From Streptomyces sp. NBC_00539 (GTDB lineage Bacteria; Actinomycetota; Actinomycetes; Streptomycetales; Streptomycetaceae), in contig NZ_CP107811.1 of assembly GCF_036346105.1 (NCBI RefSeq), forward strand, positions 4,421,501 to 4,485,500: a DNA stretch of 64,000 bases, read 5' to 3'. Shown here piece by piece: positions 15,787 to 25,174 of this stretch; position 1 is the stretch's first letter, and each line of letters starts with the position of its first letter. The notes below the pieces were generated by a model, which was not told the origin of the DNA, did no database searches, and worked only from the letters and a program-made list of their open reading frames with translations. A program made the position numbers and the translations under genes.

Positions 15787-16647
15787 ATGAAGCTGCTGCG
15801 TGTCGGACCCGTCGGGTCGGAGCGCCCCGCGCTGCTCGACCAGGACGGCATCCTGCGGGACCTGTCCGGCCTGATCACGGATGTGGACGGCGCGCTCCTC
15901 GCCGACGACTCCGTGCTGTCCCGGGTACGTGACGCGGCGGCGGCGCCCGGGGAACTTCCCGTGCTCGACGCCGAAGGGCTGCGCCTGGGCTCCCCGATCG
16001 GCCGCATCGGCAAGGTCGTGGGCATCGGCCTGAACTACTTCGGGCACGCCGCCGAGATCGGCGCCGAGCCGCCGGCCGAGCCGATCCTGTTCCTCAAGGC
16101 GGCCGACACGGTCGTCGGCCCGGACGACACCGTCCTCATCCCGCGCGGCAGCGTGAAGACGGACTGGGAGGCCGAGCTCGGCGTCGTCATCGGCGCCACC
16201 GCCCGCTACCTGGCCTCCGCCGAAGAGGGCCTGGCGCACGTGGGCGGGTACACGGTGGTCAACGACGTATCGGAGCGCGAGTTCCAGATAGAGCGCGGCG
16301 GCACCTGGGACAAGGGCAAGAACTGCGAGACGTTCACCCCGCTCGGCCCCTGGCTGGTCACGGCCGACGAGATCCCCGACCCGCAGGCGCTCGGCGTCCG
16401 GCTCTGGGTCAACGGCGAGCTCAAGCAGGACGGCAACACCTCGGACCAGGTGTTCCCGGTCGGCGAGGTCGTGCGGTACCTGAGCCAGTTCATGACCCTG
16501 TACCCCGGTGACGTCATCGTCACGGGCACCCCGGCGGGCGTGGCCATGGGCCAGCCGGAGCCCAAGCCGTACCTGCGCGCCGGTGACGTGGTGGAGGTCG
16601 AGATCGACCTCCTCGGGCGTCAGCGCCAGGAGTTCAAGGGCGCGTAA
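15787..16647 (+). CDS. Fumarylacetoacetate hydrolase family protein
   Basis: 286 residues. The FAH fold is marked by IGKVVGIGLNYFGHAAE, the metal ligands in DWEAELGVVIG (E-x-E with a following D in GYTVVNDVSERE), and the end motif LYPGDVIVTGTPAGVAMGQ. Members act as 2-hydroxyhepta-2,4-diene-1,7-dioate isomerases, ureidoglycolate lyases or acylpyruvases, using a divalent metal to cleave or isomerise beta-diketo-type acids. The exact substrate is not set by the sequence. ATG 15787 is preferred because GGGAGA lies upstream; ATG 15781 is an alternative. Nested dyads upstream suggest regulation. Confidence 0.85.
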   Translation: MKLLRVGPVGSERPALLDQDGILRDLSGLITDVDGALLADDSVLSRVRDAAAAPGELPVLDAEGLRLGSPIGRIGKVVGIGLNYFGHAAEIGAEPPAEPILFLKAADTVVGPDDTVLIPRGSVKTDWEAELGVVIGATARYLASAEEGLAHVGGYTVVNDVSEREFQIERGGTWDKGKNCETFTPLGPWLVTADEIPDPQALGVRLWVNGELKQDGNTSDQVFPVGEVVRYLSQFMTLYPGDVIVTGTPAGVAMGQPEPKPYLRAGDVVEVEIDLLGRQRQEFKGA

Positions 16648-16673
16648 CGAGCCGGCGGCCGGGAAGGCAGGAC

Positions 16674-16717
16674 GGCGGGAGGGGCGGACCCCCGGGGGGC
16701 GGCCCGCCCCTCCCGCC
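16674..16717. terminator. Bidirectional hairpin between convergent genes
   Basis: A perfect 14-bp stem, 16674-16687 (ggcgggaggggcgg) with 16704-16717, around a 16-base loop. It sits between the convergent hydrolase and oxidoreductase genes and has no T tract, as is common for high-GC terminators. Confidence 0.65.
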
Positions 16718-16746
16718 CGCCTGCGCTCCCGGCCGCCCCCCGTCTT

Positions 16747-16792
16747 GAGCCGTCCGGTGGACGCCCTGCCGCGAGCCGTCCGGTGGACGCCC
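16747..16792. repeat. 20-bp direct repeat
   Basis: gagccgtccggtggacgccc occurs at 16747-16766 and 16773-16792, with six bases between, just downstream of the oxidoreductase stop. No function is evident. Confidence 0.6.
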
Positions 16793-16811
16793 GGCCGTGA
16801 GTCCGGCCGCC

Positions 16812-17924
16812 TCAGGCCGCGTCGCCGGGGGCGAGTGTCACCGTGACGCCGTCGCGCGACGACCGGCGGGCTGCCTCCAGGACCGCGAGGCACTGCGCCG
16901 CCTCACGTGCCGTCACGGGAGCCGGGCCGCCCTCGCGCAGTGCCGCGGCCACCGCCGCGTAGTACGCCGGGTAGTCGCCCGGGGCCGTCGGCACCGGGGT
17001 CCCACCACCGGTCAGCGGGGATTCCCCCGCGCCCAGCCGGCCCCACAGGTGCTCGGGCTCCATGCCCCACTCCTGTCCGTCCCCGCCCGGCCGCAGCCCC
17101 TCGCGCAGCGCGGCCTCCTGCGGGTCGAGGCCGTACTTGACGTAGCCGGCGCGCGAGCCGAGCACGCGGAAGCGCGGACCGAGCTGGGCGGTGGTCGCGC
17201 TGACGTACAGGTGTGAGCGGACCCCGCCGGCGTGCGTGATCGCGATGAAGGTGTCGTCGTCGGCCTCCGCCCCCGCGCGGCGCACATCGGTCTCCGCGTA
17301 GACCCGTACGGCAGGGCCGAAGAGGACCAGCGCCTGGTCGACGACGTGGCTGCCGAGGTCGTACAGCAGTCCGCCGATCTCCTCCGGCGCCCCCGACTCC
17401 CGCCAGCCTCCCTTGAGCTGCGGCCGCCAGCGCTCGAAGCGGGACTCGAAGCGCTGGACGTCGCCGAGTTCGCCGTCGGCGAGGAGCCGGCGCAGGGTGA
17501 GGAAGTCGTTGTCCCAGCGGCGGTTCTGGAAGACGGACAGGAAGGTGCCGGTCCGCTCGGCGAGCGCGGCGAGCTCGTCCGCCTCGGCGGCGGTGGCGGC
17601 CAGCGGCTTGTCCACGACGACGGGGACGCCGGCGGTGAGGGCGGCCTTGGCCAGCGGGACGTGCGTCTTGTTGGGGGAGGCGATGACGACGAGGTCGACG
17701 GGGTCGGCTCCGTCCGAGCCGTCCCAGAGCGCGGCGGCGGAGCCGGCGATCCGGATGCCGGGGTACTCCTCGCGCGCCCGGGCCTGGCGGCCGGGGTCGG
17801 AGGTGACGACCGCATCGAGGACGAGCCCTTCGGTGGCGGTGACGAGGGGGGCGTGGAAGACGGAGCCGGCCAGTCCGTAGCCGACGAGTCCGACGCGGAG
17901 GGGGGAGGTGGCGTTCAGGGGCAT
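16812..17924 (-). CDS. Gfo/Idh/MocA-family NAD(P)-dependent oxidoreductase
   Basis: 370 residues. The Rossmann start is LRVGLVGYGLAGSVFHAPLV. VDKPLA (in place of the usual EKP) and the C-terminal beta-sheet region GGLLYDLGSHVVDQALVLFGP complete the family pattern, the last with the conserved D-x-x-x-H. The likely role is oxidation or reduction of a sugar, inositol or related polyol. ATG 17924 (MPLNATSPLRVG) is taken as start rather than the in-frame codon at 17960, which overlaps the operator region. It is divergent from a ROK regulator and probably controlled by it. Confidence 0.85.
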   Translation of the reverse strand: MPLNATSPLRVGLVGYGLAGSVFHAPLVTATEGLVLDAVVTSDPGRQARAREEYPGIRIAGSAAALWDGSDGADPVDLVVIASPNKTHVPLAKAALTAGVPVVVDKPLAATAAEADELAALAERTGTFLSVFQNRRWDNDFLTLRRLLADGELGDVQRFESRFERWRPQLKGGWRESGAPEEIGGLLYDLGSHVVDQALVLFGPAVRVYAETDVRRAGAEADDDTFIAITHAGGVRSHLYVSATTAQLGPRFRVLGSRAGYVKYGLDPQEAALREGLRPGGDGQEWGMEPEHLWGRLGAGESPLTGGGTPVPTAPGDYPAYYAAVAAALREGGPAPVTAREAAQCLAVLEAARRSSRDGVTVTLAPGDAA

Positions 17925-17937
17925 GGGCCATACTTTG

Positions 17938-17950
17938 GCAACAGTGTTGC
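17938..17950. promoter_or_regulatory. Candidate ROK operator
   Basis: gcaacagtgttgc is a perfect 6-bp dyad around one base, embedded in ttggcaacagtgttgcgtaa. It lies in the 50-base gap between the divergent oxidoreductase and ROK genes, where a shared operator is expected. Confidence 0.55.
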
Positions 17951-17974
17951 GTAAGTGCAAGGAGAGGCGGCGGG

Positions 17975-19063
17975 GTGAATCGGGGCAATGGGGTCAACCT
18001 GCCCGTGGTGCGGGGGCACAACGAGGCGCTGCTGCTCGGGCTGTTGCGGGACGCGGGACCCGGCGGGCTGGGCCGGGCCGACCTCGCCGGCCGTACGGGG
18101 CTCACCCCGCAGGCCGTCAGCAAGATCACGGCGCGGCTCACGGCGGAGGGGCTGGTCGCCGAGGCCGGCCGGGGCGCGTCGACGGGCGGCAAGCCGCGGA
18201 CCCTGCTGCGGCTGGTGCCGGAGGCGCGGTCCGCGGTGGGGGTGCAGCTGGACCGGGACGAGCTGACGGCCGTACGGGTGGACCTGGCGGGGCGCGTCGT
18301 CGCGCGGTGGAGCGGGCCGCTGGACTTCGCGGCGGGACCGGCGGCGGCGGTCGAGGCGGTGCTACGGGCGGTCGTGCGGGTTCGCGAGGCGGGCGGGTCG
18401 GGGGCGCCGCTGCTCGGGGTGGGGGTCGCGGCGCCGGGTCCGCTGGACTGGCGGGACGGGGTACTGGGGCGGGTGACGGGGTTCCCGGAGTGGGAGGGGT
18501 TCCCGTTGCGGGAGGTGCTGGCGGGGCGGCTGGGGGCGGGGGTGCCGGTGGTGGTGGACAAGGACACCAACGCGGGGGTCGCGGCGACGGCGATGGCGGC
18601 GACCGCGGAGGCGGACGGGCGGGGCGCGAACTGTGTCTACGTGCACGTCGGGACGGGGGTGGGGGCGGGACTGCGGCTGGACGGCGCGGTGTTCCGGGGG
18701 CCGCGCTCGCTGGCGGGGGAGTTCGGGCACCAGGTGCTGGAGCTGGACGGGCCGCCGTGCCGGTGCGGGGGGCGGGGGTGCGTGGAGGCGCTGTGCCTTT
18801 CGGCGCTCGCGCGGGGGGATCTGGCGGGTGCGGCGCGGGTACTGGGGGAGGGGGCGGCGAACGTGGTCGCGCTGTTGGACGTGGAGCGGGTGGTGCTGGG
18901 CGGGAGGGTGGTGGAGGCGGAGCCGGGGGTGTTCGCGGAGGGGGTCGGGGCGGTGCTGGTGAGGCGGGCGGGGGCGGGGGTGGCGGTTGCCGTCGCCGGG
19001 GCGGGGGTGGCGGAGGGGGCGGCGGAGTTGGTGCTGGGCCCGGTGTTCGGGCGGGGGGTCTGA
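17975..19063 (+). CDS. ROK-family transcriptional regulator
   Basis: 362 residues. A winged helix-turn-helix (LGRADLAGRTGLTPQAVSKITARLTAEGLV, about 32-62) precedes the sugar-kinase-like ROK fold. VGVAAPGPLD, VDKDTNAGVAA and HVGTGVGAGLRLDGAVFRGPRSLAGEFGH are present, with the zinc loop CRCGGRGCVEALC. Most ROK regulators are repressors released by a sugar or sugar phosphate. Codon bias at the third position is extreme toward G, more than in its neighbours. AAGGAG lies upstream of the GTG start. Confidence 0.88.
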   Translation: MNRGNGVNLPVVRGHNEALLLGLLRDAGPGGLGRADLAGRTGLTPQAVSKITARLTAEGLVAEAGRGASTGGKPRTLLRLVPEARSAVGVQLDRDELTAVRVDLAGRVVARWSGPLDFAAGPAAAVEAVLRAVVRVREAGGSGAPLLGVGVAAPGPLDWRDGVLGRVTGFPEWEGFPLREVLAGRLGAGVPVVVDKDTNAGVAATAMAATAEADGRGANCVYVHVGTGVGAGLRLDGAVFRGPRSLAGEFGHQVLELDGPPCRCGGRGCVEALCLSALARGDLAGAARVLGEGAANVVALLDVERVVLGGRVVEAEPGVFAEGVGAVLVRRAGAGVAVAVAGAGVAEGAAELVLGPVFGRGV

Positions 19064-19375
19064 GGTTTCCGGGGCTCCGCCCCGGGGCCTGCGCCTCAAG
19101 CGCCGGCGGGGCTGGTGGTGCGGCCCTGCGCCTCAATCGTCGGCGGGCTGGAGGTGCGGCCCTGCGCCTCGATGGCCGCGGGGCTGGAGGTGGCCGCCGT
19201 GGCCCGGTTCGGTGCGGCGCCGTTGCGCGGAGCGGCCCCGGCTGCGCCGGGCTTCGTGGGGCTCCGCCCCACGCCCCGCGCCTCAAACGCCGGCGGGGCT
19301 GATATTGCCCTGCGCCTCAAGCGCCGGCGGGGCTGATATTGCCCCGCGCCTCAAGCGCCGGCGGGGCTGGAGGTG
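19064..19375. repeat. Mosaic of GC-rich intergenic repeats
   Basis: The gap after the ROK gene contains at least six copies of a unit built around gcgcctcaa(g/a)cgccggcggggct, with spacers such as ggaggtgcggccct and gatattgcc. A segment ggggctccgcccc occurs near 19070 and 19257. These are the same family as the units at 1734-1820 but in inverted orientation, and most copies contain GCCGGC. Nothing protein-like is visible. From 19376 to 19574 the DNA holds only the presumed promoter region of the next gene. Confidence 0.75.
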
Positions 19376-19574
19376 GCTGGCGTGGCGCTGGGTGTGGCCG
19401 CCGGGGCAGGGCTCGGTGGGCCGCGTCCGATCAGGCGTAATGGCGGGGGCCGTGCGCGCGGATGGGTGGGGGCGGGGGTGGGGCATGGGAGAGTGCGGGC
19501 GGCGGGGTGATTGTCGCCTCGTCCGATCATCGTCTTCCTCACTGTTTCCGTCCGGCGAGCTGCGAAGGTCCTCC

Positions 19575-20333
19575 ATGCGACTACGCGAAGCCCTTGCCCC
19601 TCCCGCCCTGCTGGCCGCCGCGTTCCTCTCGCTCCTCGCGCCCGGCACGGCCTTCGCCGACATCGGCAACGGCGGCGGTGCCCGCCCCGCCCCCGCGCTG
19701 CCCTCGCGCGCGAAGGCGACCTGCGGGGACGCCAAGAGCAGCGCCTTCCCCATCGGCGCCCGCATCCGTGGCGGCCCGGCCGTGTACCGCACCGGCGACG
19801 GTCCCCAGACCTGGTACCTGGACCTGACCAACACCACCTCCGGCGAGTGCACCGCCATCCACCCCGTCGTCGTCTTCACCGACAAGGCCCGCACCCTGCG
19901 CCCCGCCCACCTCCGGATGGACTTCGAGACGTCCGGCGGCCCCCGCCCCGTCACCCTGGAGCGCAGCGACCGGGACGAGATCATCGCCGTCTTCGACGGC
20001 GCGGGCGAGGACTTCCCCGGGTTCGCCATCGGCGCCGGCGGCTCCCGTACCGTCCGCGTCTCCCTCGCCTTCGCCCCCGACGCCCCCCACGGCGAGGTCC
20101 TCGCCGACGCCGCCGTCGTCCAGCGCAAGGGTGACGACGGCGACTGGGTCGGCGAGGCGGGCGGCTACCGCTTCTCCGTCGAGGGGCCCGAGGACGAAGC
20201 CGGCGAGGCGGGCGCGCTCGCGCACACCGGCCCCCGCCCCTGGGTGTCCGCCGCTGCCGCCGTCGCCACCCTCGCCACCGGCGGCGCGCTGCTGCTCGGC
20301 GCACGTCGGCTGCGGGCCCGCGCCGAAGACTGA
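19575..20333 (+). CDS. Secreted protein with LAHTG sortase signal
   Basis: 252 residues. A signal peptide (MRLREALAPPALLAAAFLSL to about residue 30, ending AFADIG) precedes a beta-rich extracellular domain (about 45-205; TWYLDLTNTTSGECTAIHPVVVF, RTVRVSLAF). The C-terminus has LAHTG followed by a hydrophobic helix and the basic tail RRLRARAED, a complete cell-wall sorting signal of the LAXTG type used by class E sortases. The start ATG follows GAAGG. The extracellular domain is not one I recognise. Confidence 0.8.
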   Translation: MRLREALAPPALLAAAFLSLLAPGTAFADIGNGGGARPAPALPSRAKATCGDAKSSAFPIGARIRGGPAVYRTGDGPQTWYLDLTNTTSGECTAIHPVVVFTDKARTLRPAHLRMDFETSGGPRPVTLERSDRDEIIAVFDGAGEDFPGFAIGAGGSRTVRVSLAFAPDAPHGEVLADAAVVQRKGDDGDWVGEAGGYRFSVEGPEDEAGEAGALAHTGPRPWVSAAAAVATLATGGALLLGARRLRARAED

Positions 20334-20365
20334 CGTACACACCGAGGACTGACGTACACACCGAG
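20328..20365. repeat. 19-bp tandem duplication
   Basis: gactgacgtacacaccgag occurs twice head to tail, at 20328-20346 and 20347-20365, with a third partial copy after. The first copy covers the stop codon of the LAHTG protein gene, so it probably arose by slippage at the gene end. Confidence 0.75.
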
Positions 20366-20400
20366 GACTGACGGTCACCCGGCCCGCGTACAGTCCGAGG

Positions 20401-21171
20401 GTGGAACATCCCAGTCAGAGCCAGCCCCACCGCCCCGGACAGGCCGTGCGGTCCGGCATCCCCGAGCACGGGCGCATCCCCAAGTACTACGCGGTCAAGG
20501 CCCGTATCTCCGTCCTGGTCGAGGAACTCGGGGAGGGCGGCCTGCTGCCCACCGAGCGTGATCTTGCCGAGCAGTACGAGGTCTCCCGCGAGACCGTCCG
20601 CCAGGCCCTGCGCGAGCTGCTGCTGGAGGGCCGGCTGCGCCGCTCCGGCCGGGGGACCGTCGTCGCCGGGCCCAAGCTGGAGCAGCCGCTGTCCCTCGCG
20701 AGCTACACCGAGGGCGTGCGCCGCCAGGGCCGCCGTCCGGGCCGTCACCTCATCGGCCTGGAGCGTTTCCCCTGCCCGCCCGAGCTGTCCCGCGGCATCG
20801 GCGCCGAGACCGGTGAGCCGGTCTGGCACCTGGAGCGGGTCCTGCTCGCCGACGACGAGCGCGTCGGTCTGGAGAGCACGTACCTGCGCGTCGCCCGCGC
20901 GCCCCGCCTCGACAGCGATTTCCAGCCGGACTCCTCCTTCTACGGGTACCTCCGCGACCGCCTCGGCATCTCGTTCGGCGACGCCGACGAGAAGCTGGAG
21001 ACGGTCCTCGCCACCCCCCGCGAGGCGTTGCTGATCGGCACCCCGCCCGCGCTGCCGATGCTGCTCATCCACCGTTTCTCCCGGGACCAGGACGGCCGCC
21101 CGCTGGAGCGGGTGCGTTCGCTCTACCGGGGCGACCGGTTCAGCTTCACGACCCGCCTGCGTTCCGAGTAG
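20401..21171 (+). CDS. GntR/HutC-family regulator with UTRA domain
   Basis: 256 residues from GTG. The winged helix LLPTERDLAEQYEVSRETVRQALRELLLEGRLRRSGRGTVV is the GntR DNA-binding domain. The remainder (SLASYTEGVRRQG through FSFTTRLRSE) is the UTRA effector fold, as in DasR and PhnF. It heads a set with phosphonate-type enzymes and an ABC transporter, so a phosphonate ligand such as 2-aminoethylphosphonate is likely. Confidence 0.85.
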   Translation: MEHPSQSQPHRPGQAVRSGIPEHGRIPKYYAVKARISVLVEELGEGGLLPTERDLAEQYEVSRETVRQALRELLLEGRLRRSGRGTVVAGPKLEQPLSLASYTEGVRRQGRRPGRHLIGLERFPCPPELSRGIGAETGEPVWHLERVLLADDERVGLESTYLRVARAPRLDSDFQPDSSFYGYLRDRLGISFGDADEKLETVLATPREALLIGTPPALPMLLIHRFSRDQDGRPLERVRSLYRGDRFSFTTRLRSE

Positions 21172-21232
21172 CCTCGGCATTCCCCCACCAGAGCGAGCGA
21201 AAGGGACGCCGTCTTGTCACAGAAAGATAACG

Positions 21233-21242
21233 GGTCTAGTCC
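21233..21242. promoter_or_regulatory. GGTCTAGTCC box in the leader of the phosphonate genes
   Basis: GGTCTAGTCC matches the core of the DasR-type box upstream of the chitinase at 40655. It lies between the UTRA regulator stop and the preferred start of the oxidoreductase gene. It could bind the local UTRA regulator or DasR itself, both HutC/GntR types. Confidence 0.45.
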
Positions 21243-21318
21243 AAGCGTCGGGGGTTGTTCACCGGCCCGCCACCGCACCGCCCCCTCCGTGCCACGGCCC
21301 GCGCCCACCGTGGACCGC

Positions 21319-22440
21319 GTGAGAGTCATAGTCGTCGGAGGCGGCGTGGTCGGCACCATGCACGCCTGGCAAGCAGTCGAACGCGGCCACGAGGTCGTCC
21401 AGATCGAACGGGAAGCGGAGGCCCGTGGCGCGTCCCTGCGCAATTTCGGCCAAATCTGGATCAGCGGCCGGGCCGGGGGCGAGGAGCTCGACGCCGCCCT
21501 GCGCGCCCGCGAGCTCTGGGAGCGGATCGGCGCACGGGTGCCCGGCCTGGGCTTCCGCGCCATCGGCTCCCTCACCCCGGTCCGCACCCCCCGCGAACTC
21601 GCGGTCGCCGAAGCGGCCGTCGCCCGCCCCGACGCCGCCGCCCGCGGCTACGAGCTCGTCACCGCCGAGGAGGCCCGGGCGATCAACCCGGCGCTGCGCG
21701 GCTCCTTCGAGGCCGCCCTGTGGTGCGAGCGGGACGCGGCCGTGGAGCCGCGCACCGCGCAGCTCCACCTGCGCGACGCCCTGCGCGCCACCGGCCGGTA
21801 CACCTTCCTTCCCGGACGGGAGGTGCGCGAGGTCGTCGGCGCCGGCGCGGTCCGCGACGACCACGGGGACGTCCACCGCGGTGACGCCGTCGTCCTCGCC
21901 ACCGGCGCCTGGCTGTCCGGCCTGGTCCGCGAGCTGGTCCCCGACCTGCCCGTACGCCGCGTCCGGCTCCAGATGATGCAGACCGCCCCGCTCGGCGAAC
22001 CGCTGACCACCTCCGTCGCGGACGCGGACAGCTTCCGCTACTACCCCGCGTACCGGTCACAGGCCCTCGACGACCTGAACGCCGGGCAGGAGCAGGCGCC
22101 GGTCGCCGCCGCGCACAAGATGCAGCTGCTCATGGTCCAGCGCCGGGACGGCGGCCTGACCATCGGCGACACCCACGCGTACGAGCACCCGTTCGCGTTC
22201 GACACCGACGAGGACCCCTACGAGCACCTCACCGGGGTAGCCGAGTCCTTCCTGGGCCGCCCGCTGCCCAGGATCCGGCGCCGGTGGGCGGGCGTATACG
22301 CGCAGTGCACCGACACCACCCGCGTCGTCCACCGCCAGCAGGTCGCCGACGGCGTCTGGCTGGTGACCGGACCCGGCGGGCGCGGCATGACGTGCTCGCC
22401 CGCGATAGCCGAGACCACCGCGAACGAACTGGGCTGGTAA
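21319..22440 (+). CDS. FAD-dependent oxidoreductase of phosphonate clusters (TIGR03364 type)
   Basis: About 373 residues from GTG 21319, which begins directly at the dinucleotide-binding motif RVIVVGGGVVGTMHAWQAVERGHEVVQIE. GTG 21310 and TTG 21214 are in frame, but the longer form would include the operator-like box. The fold is DAO/glycine-oxidase type (ending WLVTGPGGRGMTCSPAIAE). Family members sit next to phosphonatase-like hydrolases. They are thought to oxidise 2-aminoethylphosphonate or its N-methyl form to phosphonoacetaldehyde. The cluster lacks the PLP transaminase PhnW, which fits this role. Confidence 0.8.
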   Translation: MRVIVVGGGVVGTMHAWQAVERGHEVVQIEREAEARGASLRNFGQIWISGRAGGEELDAALRARELWERIGARVPGLGFRAIGSLTPVRTPRELAVAEAAVARPDAAARGYELVTAEEARAINPALRGSFEAALWCERDAAVEPRTAQLHLRDALRATGRYTFLPGREVREVVGAGAVRDDHGDVHRGDAVVLATGAWLSGLVRELVPDLPVRRVRLQMMQTAPLGEPLTTSVADADSFRYYPAYRSQALDDLNAGQEQAPVAAAHKMQLLMVQRRDGGLTIGDTHAYEHPFAFDTDEDPYEHLTGVAESFLGRPLPRIRRRWAGVYAQCTDTTRVVHRQQVADGVWLVTGPGGRGMTCSPAIAETTANELGW

Positions 22441-22445
22441 CCGAT

Positions 22446-23149
22446 ATGACAGACACGAACGCCGCCACCCGGGCCCACGGCCTGGTCGTCCTCGACATGG
22501 CCGGAACCACCGTCTCCGACGGCGGCCTCGTCGAGCGCGCCTTCGAGCGCGCCGCCGAACGCCTCGGCGTCGAGCCGGGCAGCGCCGACCACGCGGCCAA
22601 GCTCCAGTACGTCCGCGACACCATGGGCGAGTCGAAGATCTCCGTCTTCCGCCACCTCTTCGGTACCGAGGACCTCGCCCGGCGCGCCAACTCCGCCTTC
22701 GAGCAGGCCTACGGGGAACTCGTCGACGACGGCCTGATCGCCCCGGTCCCCGGCGCCCGCGAAGCCGTCGAGGAACTGCGCGCCGAGGGCCGAACCGTCG
22801 TCCTGACCACCGGCTTCGCCCGCGTCACCCAGGACGCCATCCTCGACGCCCTCGGCTGGCGCGACCTCGCCGACCTCACCCTCTGCCCGGCCGACGCCGG
22901 CGGCCGCGGCCGCCCCTACCCCGACATGGTGCTGGCCGCCTTCCTGCGCACGCGCGCGGTGGCCGACGTACGGGACTGCGTGGTCGCGGGAGACACGGCG
23001 TACGACATGCTCAGCGGTGTCCGCGCCGGCGCCGGGATCGTGGCCGGCGTCCTCACCGGCGCCCACGGCCGCGAGGCGCTGACCGCCCACGGCGCGACCC
23101 ACGTCCTCGGCTCCGTCGCCGAACTGCCCGCCCTGCTGGCGGAGCCGGC

Positions 23150-23153
<4 letters not shown>
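22446..23153 (+). CDS. Phosphonatase-like HAD hydrolase
   Basis: 235 residues. The nucleophile motif is VVLDMAGTTVSDGG with D17 and alanine at +2, as in phosphonoacetaldehyde hydrolase PhnX (D-W-A-G-T-T) and unlike ordinary HAD phosphatases. The cap segment RDTMGESK keeps a lysine (K64) where PhnX has its Schiff-base lysine (M-G-x-x-K). Motif III is in GRPYPDM and motif IV in VVAGDTAYDM. It should break the C-P bond of phosphonoacetaldehyde to acetaldehyde and phosphate. The start is five bases after the oxidoreductase stop. Confidence 0.82.
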
Positions 23154-24191
<1,038 letters not shown>

Positions 24192-24199
<8 letters not shown>

Positions 24200-25174
24200 G
24201 GCCACGGAAAGCCGCCCCCAGCCGGCGCCCGCGTCCGCCCAGCCGGCCCCCGAGGACGCCCCGGCGACGTTCGCCCCCGCCCCCTCCCCGTTGCCCGGCC
24301 CGCGCCGGGCGGCGGTGGGGGCCGGGGGCCCCGGGTCCCGGCCCCGGAAGGTGCGCGCCGTGCCCGCCTGGGTGTGGTCGTCGCCGCCGCTCGCCGCGCT
24401 CGCGCCGGCCTTCCTGTATCCCCTCGCCCTGGTGGTCCGGCAGTCTTCACCCCCGAGGGCGGCGGCGGCGCGCTGGGCGCCTACGCCTCCGTCTTCGCCT
24501 CCACCGCCTTCCGCGAAGCGCTCGGCACCACCGTCCGGCTCGCCGCCGGCGCCACCATCGGCTGCCTCGTCCTCGGCTTCGCCCTCGCGCTGGTCATCGC
24601 GTTCGTGCCCTTCCCCGGGGCCAAGGCGGTCGCCAAGTCCATCGACGTCTTCCTCTCCTTCCCCTCGTTCCTCATCACCCTCGCCCTCCTCTTCGTCTAC
24701 GGCACCGCCGGCATGGCCAACGGACTGTGGCGCGACGCCTTCTCCACCCCGGACGGCCCGTTCCACTTCCTCACCACCGCCTGGGGCGTCCTGCTGGCCG
24801 AGATCACCTACTTCACGCCGTTCGTGATGCGCCCGCTGCTCGCCGCCTTCTCCCAACTGGACACCGCGCAGCTGGAAGTGGCCTCCTCGCTCGGCGCGCG
24901 GCCCGCCCGGATCATCCGGCAGGTCATCCTCCCCGAGGCCCTGCCGGCCCTCGCCGCGGGCGGCAGCCTCGTCCTCGTCATGTGCCTCAACGAGTTCGGG
25001 ATCGTCCTGTTCACCGGCGCCAAGGACGTCACCACGCTCCCGATGCTCATCTACGGCAAGGCGATCCTCGAATCCGACTACGCGGGCGCCTGCGTGGTGG
25101 CCGTCGTCAACATCACGGTCTCCGTCGGTCTCTTCGGTCTCTACCGGATGGTGGGCAAGCGTGCTGGTGCATAG
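24192..25174 (+). pseudogene. ABC permease for 2-aminoethylphosphonate, frameshifted
   Basis: GTG 24192 opens a Pro/Ala-rich N-terminus and the first helix (LAALAPAFLYPLALVVRQS). Then at about 24444 the frame is lost: cagtcttcac should read cagtccttcac to give RQSFTPEGGGGALGAYASVF. The remaining 240 residues continue in another frame to 25174. They include the permease EAA loop (EVASSLGARPARIIRQVILPEALPAL). A single missing base therefore separates the first helix from the rest. The rest of the operon is intact, so a sequence error or a recent mutation is likely. Confidence 0.75.
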
